A stretch of DNA of 64,000 bases from JAPOXR01 sp965221815 (GCA_965221815.1 OZ244915.1:3224001-3288000), one strand, 5' to 3'. Positions 52,396-62,410 are shown, counted from the stretch's first letter. Notes: a model not told the origin generated them from the sequence alone. Numbers and translations are program-made.

Positions 52396-53481
52396 ATGAG
52401 TTATGCCCCTGACACAGAAGAACTGCGTGCTCGCGCAATGGGCGACCTGCGCATCGGACTTCCCATCGTCTTATCGTCGGACGATGCCAGTCTCGCGGTG
52501 CTTTCGGCCGAGTCGGCCAGCGACGAACGCATCGCTGCGGCCATTGGACAAGGAGATGCAACCCTTGTTCTGACAGAACGCAGAGCGTCTGTGCTGAAGG
52601 CAAGAATTTATGATGGAGACATTGCACGCATTCGTATTCCACATGCTGTGAAGGTTTCCTGGGTGCGTGCAGTCGCCGATCCTACGACTGACCTGGATTT
52701 TCCGCTGAAAGGGCCACTGACCAGCCTGAGAGGCGGTTCTGTGCACCTGTGTTGTGAGGGGGTCAATTTGGCGCGTCGGGCACGGCTCTTGCCGGCCGTT
52801 TTGACCTGGCCACTCACGGCAACGGATTCATGTATCCGGGCTTCGAGTCTGACCCATGTCAAAGTCGGTGACAAGCAGCTGACGAGCTGTGAGGTGGGGC
52901 TGTCCAAGGCGGTTTCAGCTTCGCTTCCAACGGCCGTACATGTCGATTCTCGCATTCATATTTTCCGCGTTGCCGATGGTAGCGAAGATCATTGTGCGGT
53001 GATTTTTGGTCAACTGACACCGCGGTATCCCGTCCTGGTCCGGTTACATTCCGCCTGTTTGACCGGTGACGTGCTCGGTTCGCTGAAATGTGATTGTGGC
53101 AAACAACTTCAGGCGGCCATGGCAAAATTCCAGGAAGCCGGTAGCGGGGTTCTGTTGTATCTGAACCAGGAGGGTCGTGGCATCGGTCTCTTGAACAAGA
53201 TCCGCGCTTACGGTTTGCAGGACCAGGGTTTTGATACCGTCGAGGCCAATCATCGACTCGGGTTCGAGGATGATGAACGGAATTTTTCAATTGGCGCGTC
53301 GATCCTCCATCAGCTGGGTCTCACCAAGGTCCGTCTCATGACCAATAATCCGGCAAAACAGGAATTACTGCAGAGTCAGGGGATCAATGTTGTTGAGAGA
53401 ATCCCGCTTGTCGTCAGCTGTAACCCTTTCAATGAGTCGTATCTGGCGGTCAAGGCGGCCAAGAGTGGACATATTTTGTGA
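52396..53481 (+). CDS. ribA: GTP cyclohydrolase II with N-terminal extension
   Basis: GTP cyclohydrolase II starts riboflavin synthesis. The C-terminal domain has the zinc cysteines C221, C232 and C234 (CLTGDVLGSLKCDCG) and the RGIGLLNKIRAYGLQ active segment. The N-terminal ~170 residues are related to a degenerate DHBP-synthase fold without clear catalytic acids, as in some alphaproteobacterial RibA proteins. ATG 52396 is taken as start; the frame is open much further upstream but without a family match. It is followed by an L,D-transpeptidase with a four-base overlap. Confidence 0.88.
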   Translation: MSYAPDTEELRARAMGDLRIGLPIVLSSDDASLAVLSAESASDERIAAAIGQGDATLVLTERRASVLKARIYDGDIARIRIPHAVKVSWVRAVADPTTDLDFPLKGPLTSLRGGSVHLCCEGVNLARRARLLPAVLTWPLTATDSCIRASSLTHVKVGDKQLTSCEVGLSKAVSASLPTAVHVDSRIHIFRVADGSEDHCAVIFGQLTPRYPVLVRLHSACLTGDVLGSLKCDCGKQLQAAMAKFQEAGSGVLLYLNQEGRGIGLLNKIRAYGLQDQGFDTVEANHRLGFEDDERNFSIGASILHQLGLTKVRLMTNNPAKQELLQSQGINVVERIPLVVSCNPFNESYLAVKAAKSGHIL

Positions 53482-54071
53482 ATTGTGGCCATGATGATAT
53501 CAAGATTGTCGGTCAGACTGCGCATTTCGCAGGACGGATCTTTCCCTGTACACTGGGTCGGAATGGTGTTCGGCAGGACAAGCGGGAAGGGGATGGCACC
53601 ACACCCGCGGGCCGCTTTGAATTATTGGACATCCTTTATCGACCGGATCGGTTAGATCCAGCACAATTTGCACGGCTCAGACCTGCGCACAGCCGGGCAT
53701 CGCCATGCCCTCACAGGTTGAATTCAGTGCGACATCCCTCTTTCAGGCCTCTACGCCGCCGCGATATCTGGTCCGATGATCCGACTGACCCAGACTACAA
53801 TCGCTTGATTGCCATGGGCCATCCCCGCCACAAGAGTCATGAAAGACTCTGGCGGCAGGACCACCAGTATGATCTGATCATCCCGGTGGCATATAATTGG
53901 CATGCACCGGTTGCGGGCGTTGGATCAGCGATCTTTATCCATGTGTGGCGTGCCCCCCGGCGGCCAACAGAGGGCTGTGTGGCATTCGCATTTTCTGACC
54001 TTTTATGGATTATCACGCGTGTGTCGGCACGCACACGTCTGATCGTGCCGCCGCCATCGGGGATGTCCTGA
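53478..54071 (+). CDS. L,D-transpeptidase family protein
   Basis: A 197-aa YkuD-fold protein. The active-site region reads SAIFIHVWRAPRRPTEGCVAF with the catalytic His and Cys of the family in the S-x-G-C-like arrangement. It likely modifies peptidoglycan cross-links or anchors proteins. No signal peptide is seen from this start, and alternative starts are not compelling. The GTG at 53478 overlaps the ribA stop, so the two are co-translated. Confidence 0.82.
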   Translation: MNCGHDDIKIVGQTAHFAGRIFPCTLGRNGVRQDKREGDGTTPAGRFELLDILYRPDRLDPAQFARLRPAHSRASPCPHRLNSVRHPSFRPLRRRDIWSDDPTDPDYNRLIAMGHPRHKSHERLWRQDHQYDLIIPVAYNWHAPVAGVGSAIFIHVWRAPRRPTEGCVAFAFSDLLWIITRVSARTRLIVPPPSGMS

Positions 54072-54597
54072 TCTTCGATATGCAAGAGACTCGGCGAAGC
54101 CCTGAAGCACAGTTCTGCAAACCGACGACGGTCGTCCAGGAGTTGACATGTTTCGGATCGCGTACCCAGAGATTTCAGTTCACACTGATGGTTAAACGAA
54201 AGACGCGCCGCGGAACGGGGGCGTTGTCCGGGCCTGGATAATCGGCACCAGGCAGCCGATGTGGATACCGCGTCGAAGACTACGCCCTTCCGGACCATGA
54301 TTTCCGGTAGTGTCTCAGTTTGGGATTTACTTGTACCTGCTCAAACACATGTGAGATTCTGAGCGGCGGCGGCCCAGTCCCGGGGACACGACGTGAGGGC
54401 GAAGCCCGAACGGAGGGGATCCGGGACTGGGCCGCCGAAAATGTCTTGCCGGATCAGGTGGGGTCCTCCATCGGTTTGTCACGATCCATGTGACAGAGAC
54501 GGAGACCCCCGCTGCCAGTTTTTGGCTGGCCTGGCCCTGTTATCAGACACGCCAGGATGGGTGATGTCTTTGATCACCTGGCGATGCCGCTGTCCGG
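54072..54597. other. Intergenic region with a large hairpin
   Basis: 526 bp with no supportable gene. Its main feature is a perfect 17-bp inverted repeat (54367-54383 and 54421-54437; arm CGGCGGCCCAGTCCCGG) separated by 37 bases. No T-run follows, so it is not a simple terminator. It could be an end of the decayed IS481-like element that begins at 54598. Confidence 0.45.
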
Positions 54598-55371
54598 ATG
54601 CGCCAGGATCTTGTCCATCGCTGGCGTCAGGCCATTCGTGATGGCCTGACAACGACAGACGCGGCCCGTGCGGTCCATGTACCCCGTGCCACCCTGTATC
54701 GCTGGGAACAATCCCCTGATCTGCTGTCGCGCCGACCCCACCGGTGCCGCCAAGGACCACCCCGCGCGGCGATCCGGCAGCGGATCACAGAGCTGCGCCA
54801 GGACTGTCCCGCCTGGGGCCGCGGCAAGATCGCGGCGATCCTGCGCCGGGACGGACATCCGATCTCGACAGCCACGGTCGGGCGTGTGATCGCTGACAGG
54901 GTCGCACGCCAGCCGATCGCCCCGGTCAGTGCTTTCACGCAGGACAGCAAAACGAAACGGCGGACCCGGAGACCGGATGCGGTGCGCATCTCCGGGGCCC
55001 TGAAAGCCCAGGCACCCGGCGACGCGGTGCAGGTCGATACGCTCACCGCCGCCCTCTGCCCCGGCCGGACCGTCAAACATGTCACCGCTATTGACCGTCA
55101 TTCACAATGGGGATCCGCCAGGGCCGCCACCCACGCCACCGCCAGCCGCGCCGCACGCCCATCCGACACACGGGTCGCCCATGCGCCTGTTCCCATCACC
55201 GCCATCCCGATCGACGGCGGCTCCGCGTTCAGGGCCGCAATGAGGCAGCTGGCCAGGCCACAGGCCTCACGCTGGCCGTGCGGCCAGGCAGGCTTGGAGG
55301 TGTCCGGACCTCGACAGCTGATGCCTATGTCGGGTGACGGCCGGTGCGGCAGGGCGGGCACCGGAGAATAA
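54598..55371 (+). pseudogene. IS481-like integrase-core transposase, decayed
   Basis: An N-terminal helix-turn-helix region (TTTDAARAVHVPRATLYRWE) is followed by a rve integrase core with AVQVDTLTAAL and AIPIDGGSAF, the first two catalytic aspartates. The third acidic residue region is lost: after the second aspartate the frame shifts (a neighbouring frame reads GQATGLTLAVRP at about 55260). No terminal repeats were confirmed. It is a decayed copy of an IS481- or IS3-type element. Confidence 0.72.
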
Positions 55372-55682
55372 GGACCCCAGCTGACCTTCCGGGTGTGGCG
55401 CGTTGGGATCCCGAATTGCGGTTCGGCGGTCAGGCGGAAGGCCGTGCCTGGTCAGGGCAAGGGACGATGATCCACGAATTGTTTAAACCATTTGGAGGTG
55501 TCGAGCTTGAGCAGGTGTCGTGCACGGCCATGCGAGTCACTTCCTGCGAAGGTGCCTCTGAAATGGTGTCCGCCTGACCCGGCACAGTCGCAATCTCCTC
55601 TACACGGCAGTGTACGCGATCAGTCGTATCTACCCGCTCACTGATCCGCCATCGACAAGTGTAACGCTTTGTGATGGTCAAC
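55372..55682. other. Intergenic region
   Basis: About 310 bp between the IS481-like remnant and the AAA ATPase. No frame with a known domain and no clear repeat was seen. Confidence 0.4.
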
Positions 55683-57170
55683 TCATGCTGTCGAAGCGAG
55701 TGTCGTTTTTTCTGCACGGTCTTTCACGTGTTCGACACGTGGGGCGTCTCGTAAGATTTCAACCGTGACACCCCCTTGCCAAAGCGTAACTTCCTGATCA
55801 GTTTTCAGATGATCCAGTTGCTTCATCGCCCACTCCCGTGCGGCACTATAGCTGTCAAAGGGACTTTCTTTATAGATCGCACCACCGAACCGAAGCGTAT
55901 AGGTCGTTGATGGCAATCGCACTGACTCGATTAACCAAGTGCGAAACGACGGAATAGGACAAGATACAAACCCTTCCGCATCTTCCTGCAATGCCCCTTG
56001 GTGAATTAAGTGATTAAAAAAGTCTAATGTATCGTTTGTGTAATAAGGAAAATGCGGTTGTTTCGAATCTCCGGCGACCACATCAAGAACCTCCGTCCGA
56101 CTGATTTGAGGATGCACTGTTTTCATCACAGTGACCACAAGAGGCTGATAGGTTCTCATTTCTGGACTGACACGATCCCGATAATACTCCGCCCGATACC
56201 GCGCAAACTGTGTGGTGGCACGCTGCCACTCTAGGTCGGTTACTGTATCCAATGCACCTGCAAAAGTGGCGTCGGCATTGCTTTTCTCAACAAGCACTTG
56301 CGCCAACGCTTTCTGCGCACAATGCAGGTGCCGTGGCCAATCGTCCGCCAGCTGGCAATAGGCGTTCAGACGTGGCTGTTGTGCGCCAATCGTAAGGCCA
56401 AAATGCACACACCATTTCTGCATCAGATCAATACTCTCCGCACGGGTAAACCGCCCAATCGGATGAACCTCTAAACTGCGTGTCAGACCGAGAGACGCCA
56501 CATGCGCGTGTGTGCCACTTAATCCGGCTAACAGCAGTGATATCGGCAGGTGCGATGTATTTTCGTGAATATCTTGCAGGAACTGACTGCTTGGCAGTTC
56601 CTTGCCCCTGGGTAAGTTCTGCGCTTCATCAATCGCAATGATAATCGGCCCCTTCAATGTTCTTTTTGCGAGCGTTAACCATTCCTTAAAAAGAGACAAT
56701 GTCGCCGACGGCACGGGTGACGTGGTCTCTCGTTCGCGTGAAGCCTCCGCCCCTACAACCGGAAGATTGAACTTCACAGCAGCCTTCCAAAACTTGCTCT
56801 TCTCTGCAAAGAGGTCTTGTGCCTTTTGTGCGTCCACTAACCGCGCAAGGTGACGTAAAACAATTTCCGGACTGCGCACCTCAGAGCCAGACAATATCAC
56901 CATCCGGGGGGCACCTTTGCTCCAGCCTGTCGTCGTCTGCCCATCTGTGTTCAGGGTTTTCTCAAGCTCGGCAATGATAGAACTCTTGCCTGCTCCCGGT
57001 GCCCCTTGAATAATACGCGTGTGCCCTGGTTCTCCCTGGTGATTATTCTTCCACCCTTCTTCTGCCCGATCAATGATGTCCTTCAGAATCGCTTCACGTC
57101 CAATAAAAACGGGCGGGGCGGATTTTTCTCCACGCCGAGCAAATTGCGCTAACGCATCTCTTGGTGACAT
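55683..57170 (-). CDS. Orphan AAA-type ATPase
   Basis: A 495-aa protein not assigned to a family. An N-terminal VFIGREAILKDII segment precedes Walker A GAPGAGKSS (56-64) and Walker B IIIAIDEAQNL (DE at 181-182), an arrangement seen in ORC/Cdc6-like and STAND-type ATPases and in DNA-transposition helpers. The C-terminal third (from about 330) is predicted helical with a winged-helix-like PSFRTWLIESVRLPSTTYT element. It is flanked by insertion-sequence remnants, and no partner gene is next to it. It could belong to a defence or mobile system (speculative). The start is the ATG that begins SPRDALAQF. Confidence 0.7.
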   Translation of the reverse strand: MSPRDALAQFARRGEKSAPPVFIGREAILKDIIDRAEEGWKNNHQGEPGHTRIIQGAPGAGKSSIIAELEKTLNTDGQTTTGWSKGAPRMVILSGSEVRSPEIVLRHLARLVDAQKAQDLFAEKSKFWKAAVKFNLPVVGAEASRERETTSPVPSATLSLFKEWLTLAKRTLKGPIIIAIDEAQNLPRGKELPSSQFLQDIHENTSHLPISLLLAGLSGTHAHVASLGLTRSLEVHPIGRFTRAESIDLMQKWCVHFGLTIGAQQPRLNAYCQLADDWPRHLHCAQKALAQVLVEKSNADATFAGALDTVTDLEWQRATTQFARYRAEYYRDRVSPEMRTYQPLVVTVMKTVHPQISRTEVLDVVAGDSKQPHFPYYTNDTLDFFNHLIHQGALQEDAEGFVSCPIPSFRTWLIESVRLPSTTYTLRFGGAIYKESPFDSYSAAREWAMKQLDHLKTDQEVTLWQGGVTVEILRDAPRVEHVKDRAEKTTLASTA

Positions 57171-57295
57171 ACCAAACTCTGCAATCGTTCAAGCAACAGA
57201 TAAAAAAGTTTAACGAAGAGGATCGCACAAAGCAACGCACGTCACAGACGAATTTCTAACTGACCCATGACCCGATGGAGGGTCAAATCTCTGGA

Positions 57296-57949
57296 TCAAC
57301 CAGGCCGATCTCCAAAGACAGCCGTTCCAACGCGAATATGGGTGGCCCCGAGACGCACTGCGGTTTCGAAATCACCGCTCATTCCCATGCTGAGGCCAGT
57401 GAGGCCATGACGTCTGGCTAGTTCTGCGAGCAGGGCAAAGTGGAGAGCGGGTTCGTCATGTGCCGGCGGGATACACATCAACCCTTCCAGCGGGAGATCG
57501 CGATTCCGGATGTCCTTGACAAGGCGGTCCAGTTCGTCAGGCTTCACCCCGGACTTCTGCGGTTCCTCGCCGGTATTGACCTGTACGAACAAACGCGGAC
57601 AAGATCCGATTTCCTGTGCCACCGTATCAATACGGTGCACCAGTTTTTGCCTGTCGACAGAGTGAATCGCTGCAAATAAAAGCATCGCTTGCCGGACCTT
57701 GTTGGATTGCAACGGACCAACAAGATGCAAGACGGTATCCTGGTAGGCAGAGATCAGATTCGGCCATTTCGCCGCCGCCTCTTGAACCCGATTCTCGCCG
57801 AATTGCCGATGGCCGTGGGCGAGGACTATCTTGATACGCTCCAGCGGCTGGAGTTTGGAGATCGCCAACAAGCAGACAGAGCCGCGCTCTCGTCCTGCAG
57901 TCTCTTCGGCAGCGGCGATTCGCCGCTGAATGTCGTCAATTGCCATCAT
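57296..57949 (-). CDS. PLP homeostasis protein, YggS family
   Basis: A 217-aa alanine-racemase-fold, PLP-binding protein. The PLP-lysine is in LAISKLQPLE, with FGENRVQEAAAKWP, VHSVDRQKLV and the C-terminal LSMGMSGDFETAVRLGATHIRVG blocks all conserved. The family keeps pyridoxal phosphate and amino-acid pools in balance; no catalytic reaction is known. In Alphaproteobacteria it usually lies beside the DUF3576-leuS pair; here an insertion zone of about 4.6 kb separates them. Confidence 0.92.
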   Translation of the reverse strand: MMAIDDIQRRIAAAEETAGRERGSVCLLAISKLQPLERIKIVLAHGHRQFGENRVQEAAAKWPNLISAYQDTVLHLVGPLQSNKVRQAMLLFAAIHSVDRQKLVHRIDTVAQEIGSCPRLFVQVNTGEEPQKSGVKPDELDRLVKDIRNRDLPLEGLMCIPPAHDEPALHFALLAELARRHGLTGLSMGMSGDFETAVRLGATHIRVGTAVFGDRPG

Positions 57950-58295
57950 GACCCATGTTTACGCCAGCATTCACGCAGGAACAAATCGGCTGTATGGCAT
58001 CATGACATGGGGAAATTTATTCGGATTGCAATGAGAATCCTGCCCAGAACCGCCATTGCGTCAGGTCAAGGCCTGGGATTGGAGGATAGGATGATGTGAA
58101 ACTGATCATTGCGGTCCAGCGGGTCTGACTTCCGTTCGATCAAGGCGCAGCCCGCCGGAAGTGGCACATCACATCTACAGGATTGAAGGCGTGACAGATA
58201 TGAAGACGGGGCACTTTTTCACTATGTCTGTGGCGCGTCAATCAAGCTGAGAATTCACGACAATCAGGGTGAGAATCCTGGGGAGTGGCGGGAGC
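57950..58295. other. Intergenic region
   Basis: About 345 bp upstream of yggS and before the first palindrome. No gene is supportable; a Cys-rich minus-strand frame at 58238-58441 is not convincing. It should hold the yggS promoter. Confidence 0.4.
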
Positions 58296-58323
58296 TGCCC
58301 CTCTCTCCGCGGAGAGAGGGGCA
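58296..58323. repeat. 28-bp perfect palindrome
   Basis: TGCCCCTCTCTCCG (58296-58309) is followed directly by its reverse complement (58310-58323) with no loop. Six A residues follow it on the plus strand. As a hairpin it would have no loop, so it more likely acts as cruciform DNA or a protein target than as a terminator. It lies about 100 bp before the IS21 remnant. Confidence 0.75.
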
Positions 58324-58426
58324 AAAAATTCTGTCGCCAAAACGCCCCGTTTGACGTCTGTGACCGTTCGGGCGCAAAGCTGCCATCCTTTATTCCAATG
58401 GGGAGAGCCGCAGGCCCGGACGACAC

Positions 58427-59915
58427 ATGACAGACGCACAAACGAGGCTATTTATGAACTATCAAAAAACTGGCACAGTTGAAACGGCCGCGGCCAAAGC
58501 GGGTTTCAGCACTTCGACGGGTGATCGGATCAACAAAGACAGTCGGCTTCCGTCGCAGACGGCCCAGCCGCGTGGCCGGCGGCGTCCGGATCCATTGGCG
58601 AACATCTTTGAGAGCGTGGTGGTGCCTCTGTTGAAAGAATCGGGTGAGATCCGGCCCGTGGCGATGGACCGCGAGTTGTTGCGGCGGGATCCGGAACTGA
58701 ATCCGAATATCCGGCGGACCCTGGAGCGGCGGATTCGCCAGTGGCGGGCGTTGCAGGGTCCGGGCCAGGCGGCAATCTTTCGTCAGACGTCAAAGCCCGG
58801 TCAGATGGGCATTTCTGATTTCACCCCTATGAACGGGGTGGGCGTGACAATTGCTGGGGCCCCGCTGGCGCATAGGCTTTATCACTTTCGGCTGCCCGGG
58901 TCAGGCTTTTGTCATGCGCATGGGGTCCAGGGCGGCGAGACTCTCAAAGCGCTGTCCACAGGGCTTCAGGACGCTGTGCGGGCCATCGGTGGGGCCCCGC
59001 GTCCCAGACGCCCCGTCCCTCTGTCGGCGGCGTTCCGGAACCTGTCAAGCCAGCCGCGGATGACCAGACCACACGGACTGCGAACTCTGCCAGGATGACG
59101 GGATGGAAGCGACCCGCAACACCCGGGGTGGACGCATCAAACCACGGGGCGATTGAGAGCCCCCACGGCCATCTCAAGCGCGAGATCGAAGATGCGCTGG
59201 GACTGCGCGGCACTCGCGACTTTGCCGATCTGGAGACGTATCGCACCTTTATCTCGGACATCATCGGCCGGGTCAATACCGCCATATCATCACGCGATCA
59301 GGGCTGAGGCGCAACATCTGCTGGTGCTGCCGGACCGCCGCAGCCCCGCTGATGAGGTCAGCGTGCGGGTGACCGCAACCCGTGGCGTCACGCGGCGGCG
59401 AGTCTTCACTTCCGTCCCCACCCGGCTGATGGGCCATCGGCTGAGAGTGCGTGTTCATGCCGATCATATCGCGCTCACTCTTGGTACGGATCATTGTTTG
59501 ACAGTGCCCCGCAAGCCCCATCAGGCCGGTCAGGGTGCCATCCCTGTCATCCATGATCGTCCTGTCATTGGTGCCCTCAAGACCAAGCCGGGCGCACTGC
59601 TCAACCTGGTTTATCGGGATGACCTCTGTCCCCGTGTGGACGTCCCAACAGTGTTTCGAGACAGCGTGTGAAACGTGCGGTACACATGACGCCTGCCGAT
59701 TGACGGTGAAACTCCTCGCCATGGCGCATGAGGACAATTGCGAGGGCGCACGCGCCGCTGAAATCGCGGCCTGTCTTGATGCCGGCACACGGCCTTGTCT
59801 TGAGACGCTCCGCGCCCGTCTGGCACCGCAGAGAGGCGACAGGCCAGAGTTGGACATCAGGCCTGCGCGGCTCGCCGCAGATCATGACCTGCTGACTCCG
59901 GGAGTGACATCATGA
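58427..59915 (+). pseudogene. IS21-family transposase IstA, frameshifted
   Basis: The IstA protein is spread over several frames: an N-terminal part (DAQTRLFMNYQKTGTVETAA, RRIRQWRALQGPGQAAIFRQ, GISDFT) to about 58970; NHGAIESPHGHLKREIEDAL at about 59140-59190; a C-terminal part (VFTSVPTRLMGHRLRVRVHA, GALLNLVYRDDLCPR) to 59670; and LLAMAHEDNCEGARAAEIAA to 59915. At least three frameshifts are present. IstA is a DDE transposase that works with the IstB helper encoded next. Confidence 0.82.
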
Positions 59916-60722
59916 TCGCCACGACTGATCACGCCAAGCTCGATCTGATGCTGAATGAGTTGCGCCTGCCGACCCTGCGCCAGCTGGCCAGGAGCCGCGG
60001 CGAACAATCCGATCGCGAAGGCTGGCCGGCGAGCCGCACTCTCTCGGCACTGGCCGAACATGAACGCGCCGACCGCGAACAACGGCGCAGGGCGCGCAAC
60101 CGCGCCGCCGCCAAGCGGTGCCCCGGCAAGACCCTGGCCAGTTTCGACTTCAGTGCCATCCCGGCCATCTCCAAAGCACAGATCACCGCCCTTGCTGCAG
60201 GGGATGCCTGGATCAGTCAAGGAACAAGCGGCATCGCCATCGGCCCGCCCGGTGTGGGCAAGAGCCATCTGGCCTCAGCCATCGGTCGGGAACGCATTGA
60301 GAACGGCTTCCGGGTGCTGATGTGTCGGACCACCGATCTCGTGCTAGAGATTGCAAACCGCACGCCGCGAACGGGAACTCGAACGCCTGCGCGCATCACG
60401 GGACACGTTCCTCCTGCGGATCCTCGACGATTTCAGCGATCTGAGCCAGGATGAAGCCGAAACGAGCGTCCTGTTCGAACTGATCGCGGTCCGCGTTGAG
60501 CGACGCTCACTGATGATGACTGCCAATCAACCCTTCAGCGCGTGGGACAGATTGTTTCCCGACGAAACCACCGCCGTCGCCGCGACAGGTCACCTGGTCC
60601 ATCAAGCCGTGATCCTGGAGATGAATGCTGAAAGCACCCGCCGCAAGGAAACTCGCCAACTGCAGCGCAAGGCCGGACGGCCGGCCCAATACGCGACAGA
60701 AAAAAATACACCCACCAACTGA
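59912..60722 (+). pseudogene. IS21-family helper ATPase IstB, frameshifted
   Basis: The first frame (59912 onward) reads LMLNELRLPTLRQLARSRGE and the Walker A IGPPGVGKSHLA, then is lost near 60350; a second frame from about 60352 continues LQTARRERELERLRASRDTF, ETSVLFELIAVRVERRSLMM and TANQPFSAWDRLFP to the stop at 60722. One extra base near 60350 explains the shift. The start overlaps the istA end by four bases. IS21 helpers load the transposase on target DNA. Confidence 0.83.
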
Positions 60723-61279
60723 AACCGGTGCCAAACCCCGCTGGCGGCATGCCGCCAGCGGCAACGACCTCCCAGCAAACAATCCACTGGCCATCATCGC
60801 CAACCTGCGGCAAAGGCATAGCGTCACAGCGTCAAAAGGACTCGCATCCTGATTGTCGCGCACCTCTCACCCAGATTGACGCGCTATACTATGTCGGCGA
60901 AACAAGCTCAGATAGCCGAACAGGCGAGAAGGCTGACCGGGGTTTCCGGGAAGGTTTTGAACTGCGGATCAAGGACTGTGTGATCTGCTGCATGAGCGAT
61001 AAATGGTCGAAAGCGGGTGTCCTCGATGATGGCGTATGACAACGTTTTGGAACGGGGCTCTCGGGGACACCAAGGTTATACGGCCGATCTATGCCGGATG
61101 CGTGAATTGGTCGTGCGAGGGGCCGGATGCATCGATCGTGCACGTCCGGACCTGTTGGGGACGAGGAGCCGTAATGCCCCGCCGACCCGGCACCCGGTGG
61201 TGGGTCAGTTTGAAACTGCAAAAACAGGGCGGAATGGGCGACCCTTAGGCCGCCCCGTGTGGAGGGTGTCGGACGCCGG
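60723..61279. other. Intergenic region after the IS21 remnant
   Basis: About 557 bp up to the end of the interrupted secreted-protein gene. Apart from the palindrome at 60738-60761 nothing recognisable was found; a long minus-strand frame here (60889-61557) largely overlaps the secreted-protein gene and has no domain. Confidence 0.4.
60738..60761. repeat. 24-bp perfect palindrome
   Basis: CCGCTGGCGGCA (60738-60749) is followed at once by its reverse complement (60750-60761), 16 bases after the IS21 istB stop. Like the palindrome at 58296-58323 it has no loop and no T-run. The two palindromes lie on either side of the IS21 remnant. Confidence 0.7.
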
Positions 61280-62410
61280 TCAGTTTGTGGTGCACCCCAC
61301 GCTCTGTCGCCAGGTGGCATCCCTAATATATTCGTAGCCGTCTTCGGAATCTGTGCGCGCCCAGTTGCCCGACGAGTTCCGGGCCCCGCACAGGCAGGCC
61401 TGGATCTGATTCCGGTCCTTGCTGAAGGCGAAGCACCCGCTTGACCACGAATCGCCGGGGTCGACGGCGCGACCCGAGCCAAAAGTGATCTCCAGATCGG
61501 GTTCTGTCTTGACGTAGATCTTTGAGACGATGTTGAGGGTAGCATCCGTCCCCACACTTATGGCCGCAATGTATCGCGTTCCCTTTTTCAGGTTGGTGAA
61601 GGTGGTGTTTTGCTGCTGTATTTGTGTGGACGTAGCCCCCAATTTTTTGGGGCTTATATATTTAACTTGACGGTTGATCTGGTCCCGGATCAGTCTGGAA
61701 TTTCCCTTCTGCGGCAAGGTTTCGGGCCGTTTGGCTGGCGGCCCGCTCTTGCATGGGTGTCACTCCAGCAGGCATGTGGGCGGGCCGATCATCTGGCCGG
61801 TGGTCTGGTCGAACCCGGGCCAGTGCCAGAAGCCCCTGCAGGTCGGGTTCTGCGCACGGGTCTGGCAACCCTTGCCGCCTGCGGCCTGGATGCGCATCGC
61901 CGGGCTGTACACCTCGTACTTCCTGACCTGGGGGTTATTTAGGGCGTTGGGGTGTTTCATCAACTTGAGAGACATCTCAGCGCCGTCGCCATACCCGATG
62001 TTCTGGCCGGTTCGTGTCCGTACCTCTATGGTGTACTCGCCTTCGGATAAACTGACTATATCCCATGTGGCCCCCCAAGGTAACCAACCCCCACTAAAAA
62101 ATATACTGGTCCGGCGCTCAAAGGATCCGGGCGCGCCCGTCGCCTGGATTCGCAGGGCATGCGTCCCGTTCCATGCGTTCCCATCCTTCTGCGGGGGAGG
62201 AATCCGCAACAGCAGTTTCGCCACCCGTCCCTGCTCGCCGCAGCCGGTCAGCACGTTGGCACCGACACTGGTCAGCGAGATTGTCGGCTTGTAGTTGTTG
62301 TGGGCGGGAACGACGTCGGCGCTGGACAGTGTGGGCAAGAGTATCAGGGCCACCAGCGCGGTGGCAAGGGCCGTCAGGCGGTCAAGGGGGGGGGGGGGCA
62401 AACGTCTCAT
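61280..62410 (-). pseudogene. Secreted protein with a poly-C tract and an in-frame TGA
   Basis: From ATG 62410 (GGAGGA eight bases upstream) the frame encodes a signal peptide (LATALVALILLPTLSSADV) and a beta-rich mature domain to a TGA at 61760-61762 (216 aa). The same frame then stays open to 61280 (ending WRQSVGCTTN) with 145 more residues after a possible TTG at 61717, so a ~375-aa protein appears broken by one stop codon. Immediately after the start codon the coding strand has 13 C in a row (62386-62398), encoding four prolines. No family was recognised. Alternatively the 216-aa product is the true gene and the rest a second remnant. Confidence 0.6.
62386..62398 (-). repeat. Homopolymeric tract of 13 C near a start codon
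   Basis: On the coding (minus) strand 13 C residues follow four codons after the ATG of the secreted-protein gene. Length change by one base would shift the frame and switch the protein off. Tracts this long are rare outside phase-variable genes. Confidence 0.8.

Noticed and set aside
58296..58323. Palindrome as a Rho-independent terminator
   Set aside because: It lacks a loop and is followed by A residues, not a T-run, on the plus strand; on the minus strand the T residues precede the stem.
58238..58441. Small Cys-rich minus-strand frames near the palindrome
   Set aside because: They overlap the palindrome, lack starts with ribosome binding sites and show no domain.
61760..61762. In-frame TGA read as selenocysteine
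   Set aside because: No SECIS-like hairpin was recognised directly downstream and the context (CLLE-stop-HPCKSG) does not match known selenoprotein families; a nonsense mutation is simpler.
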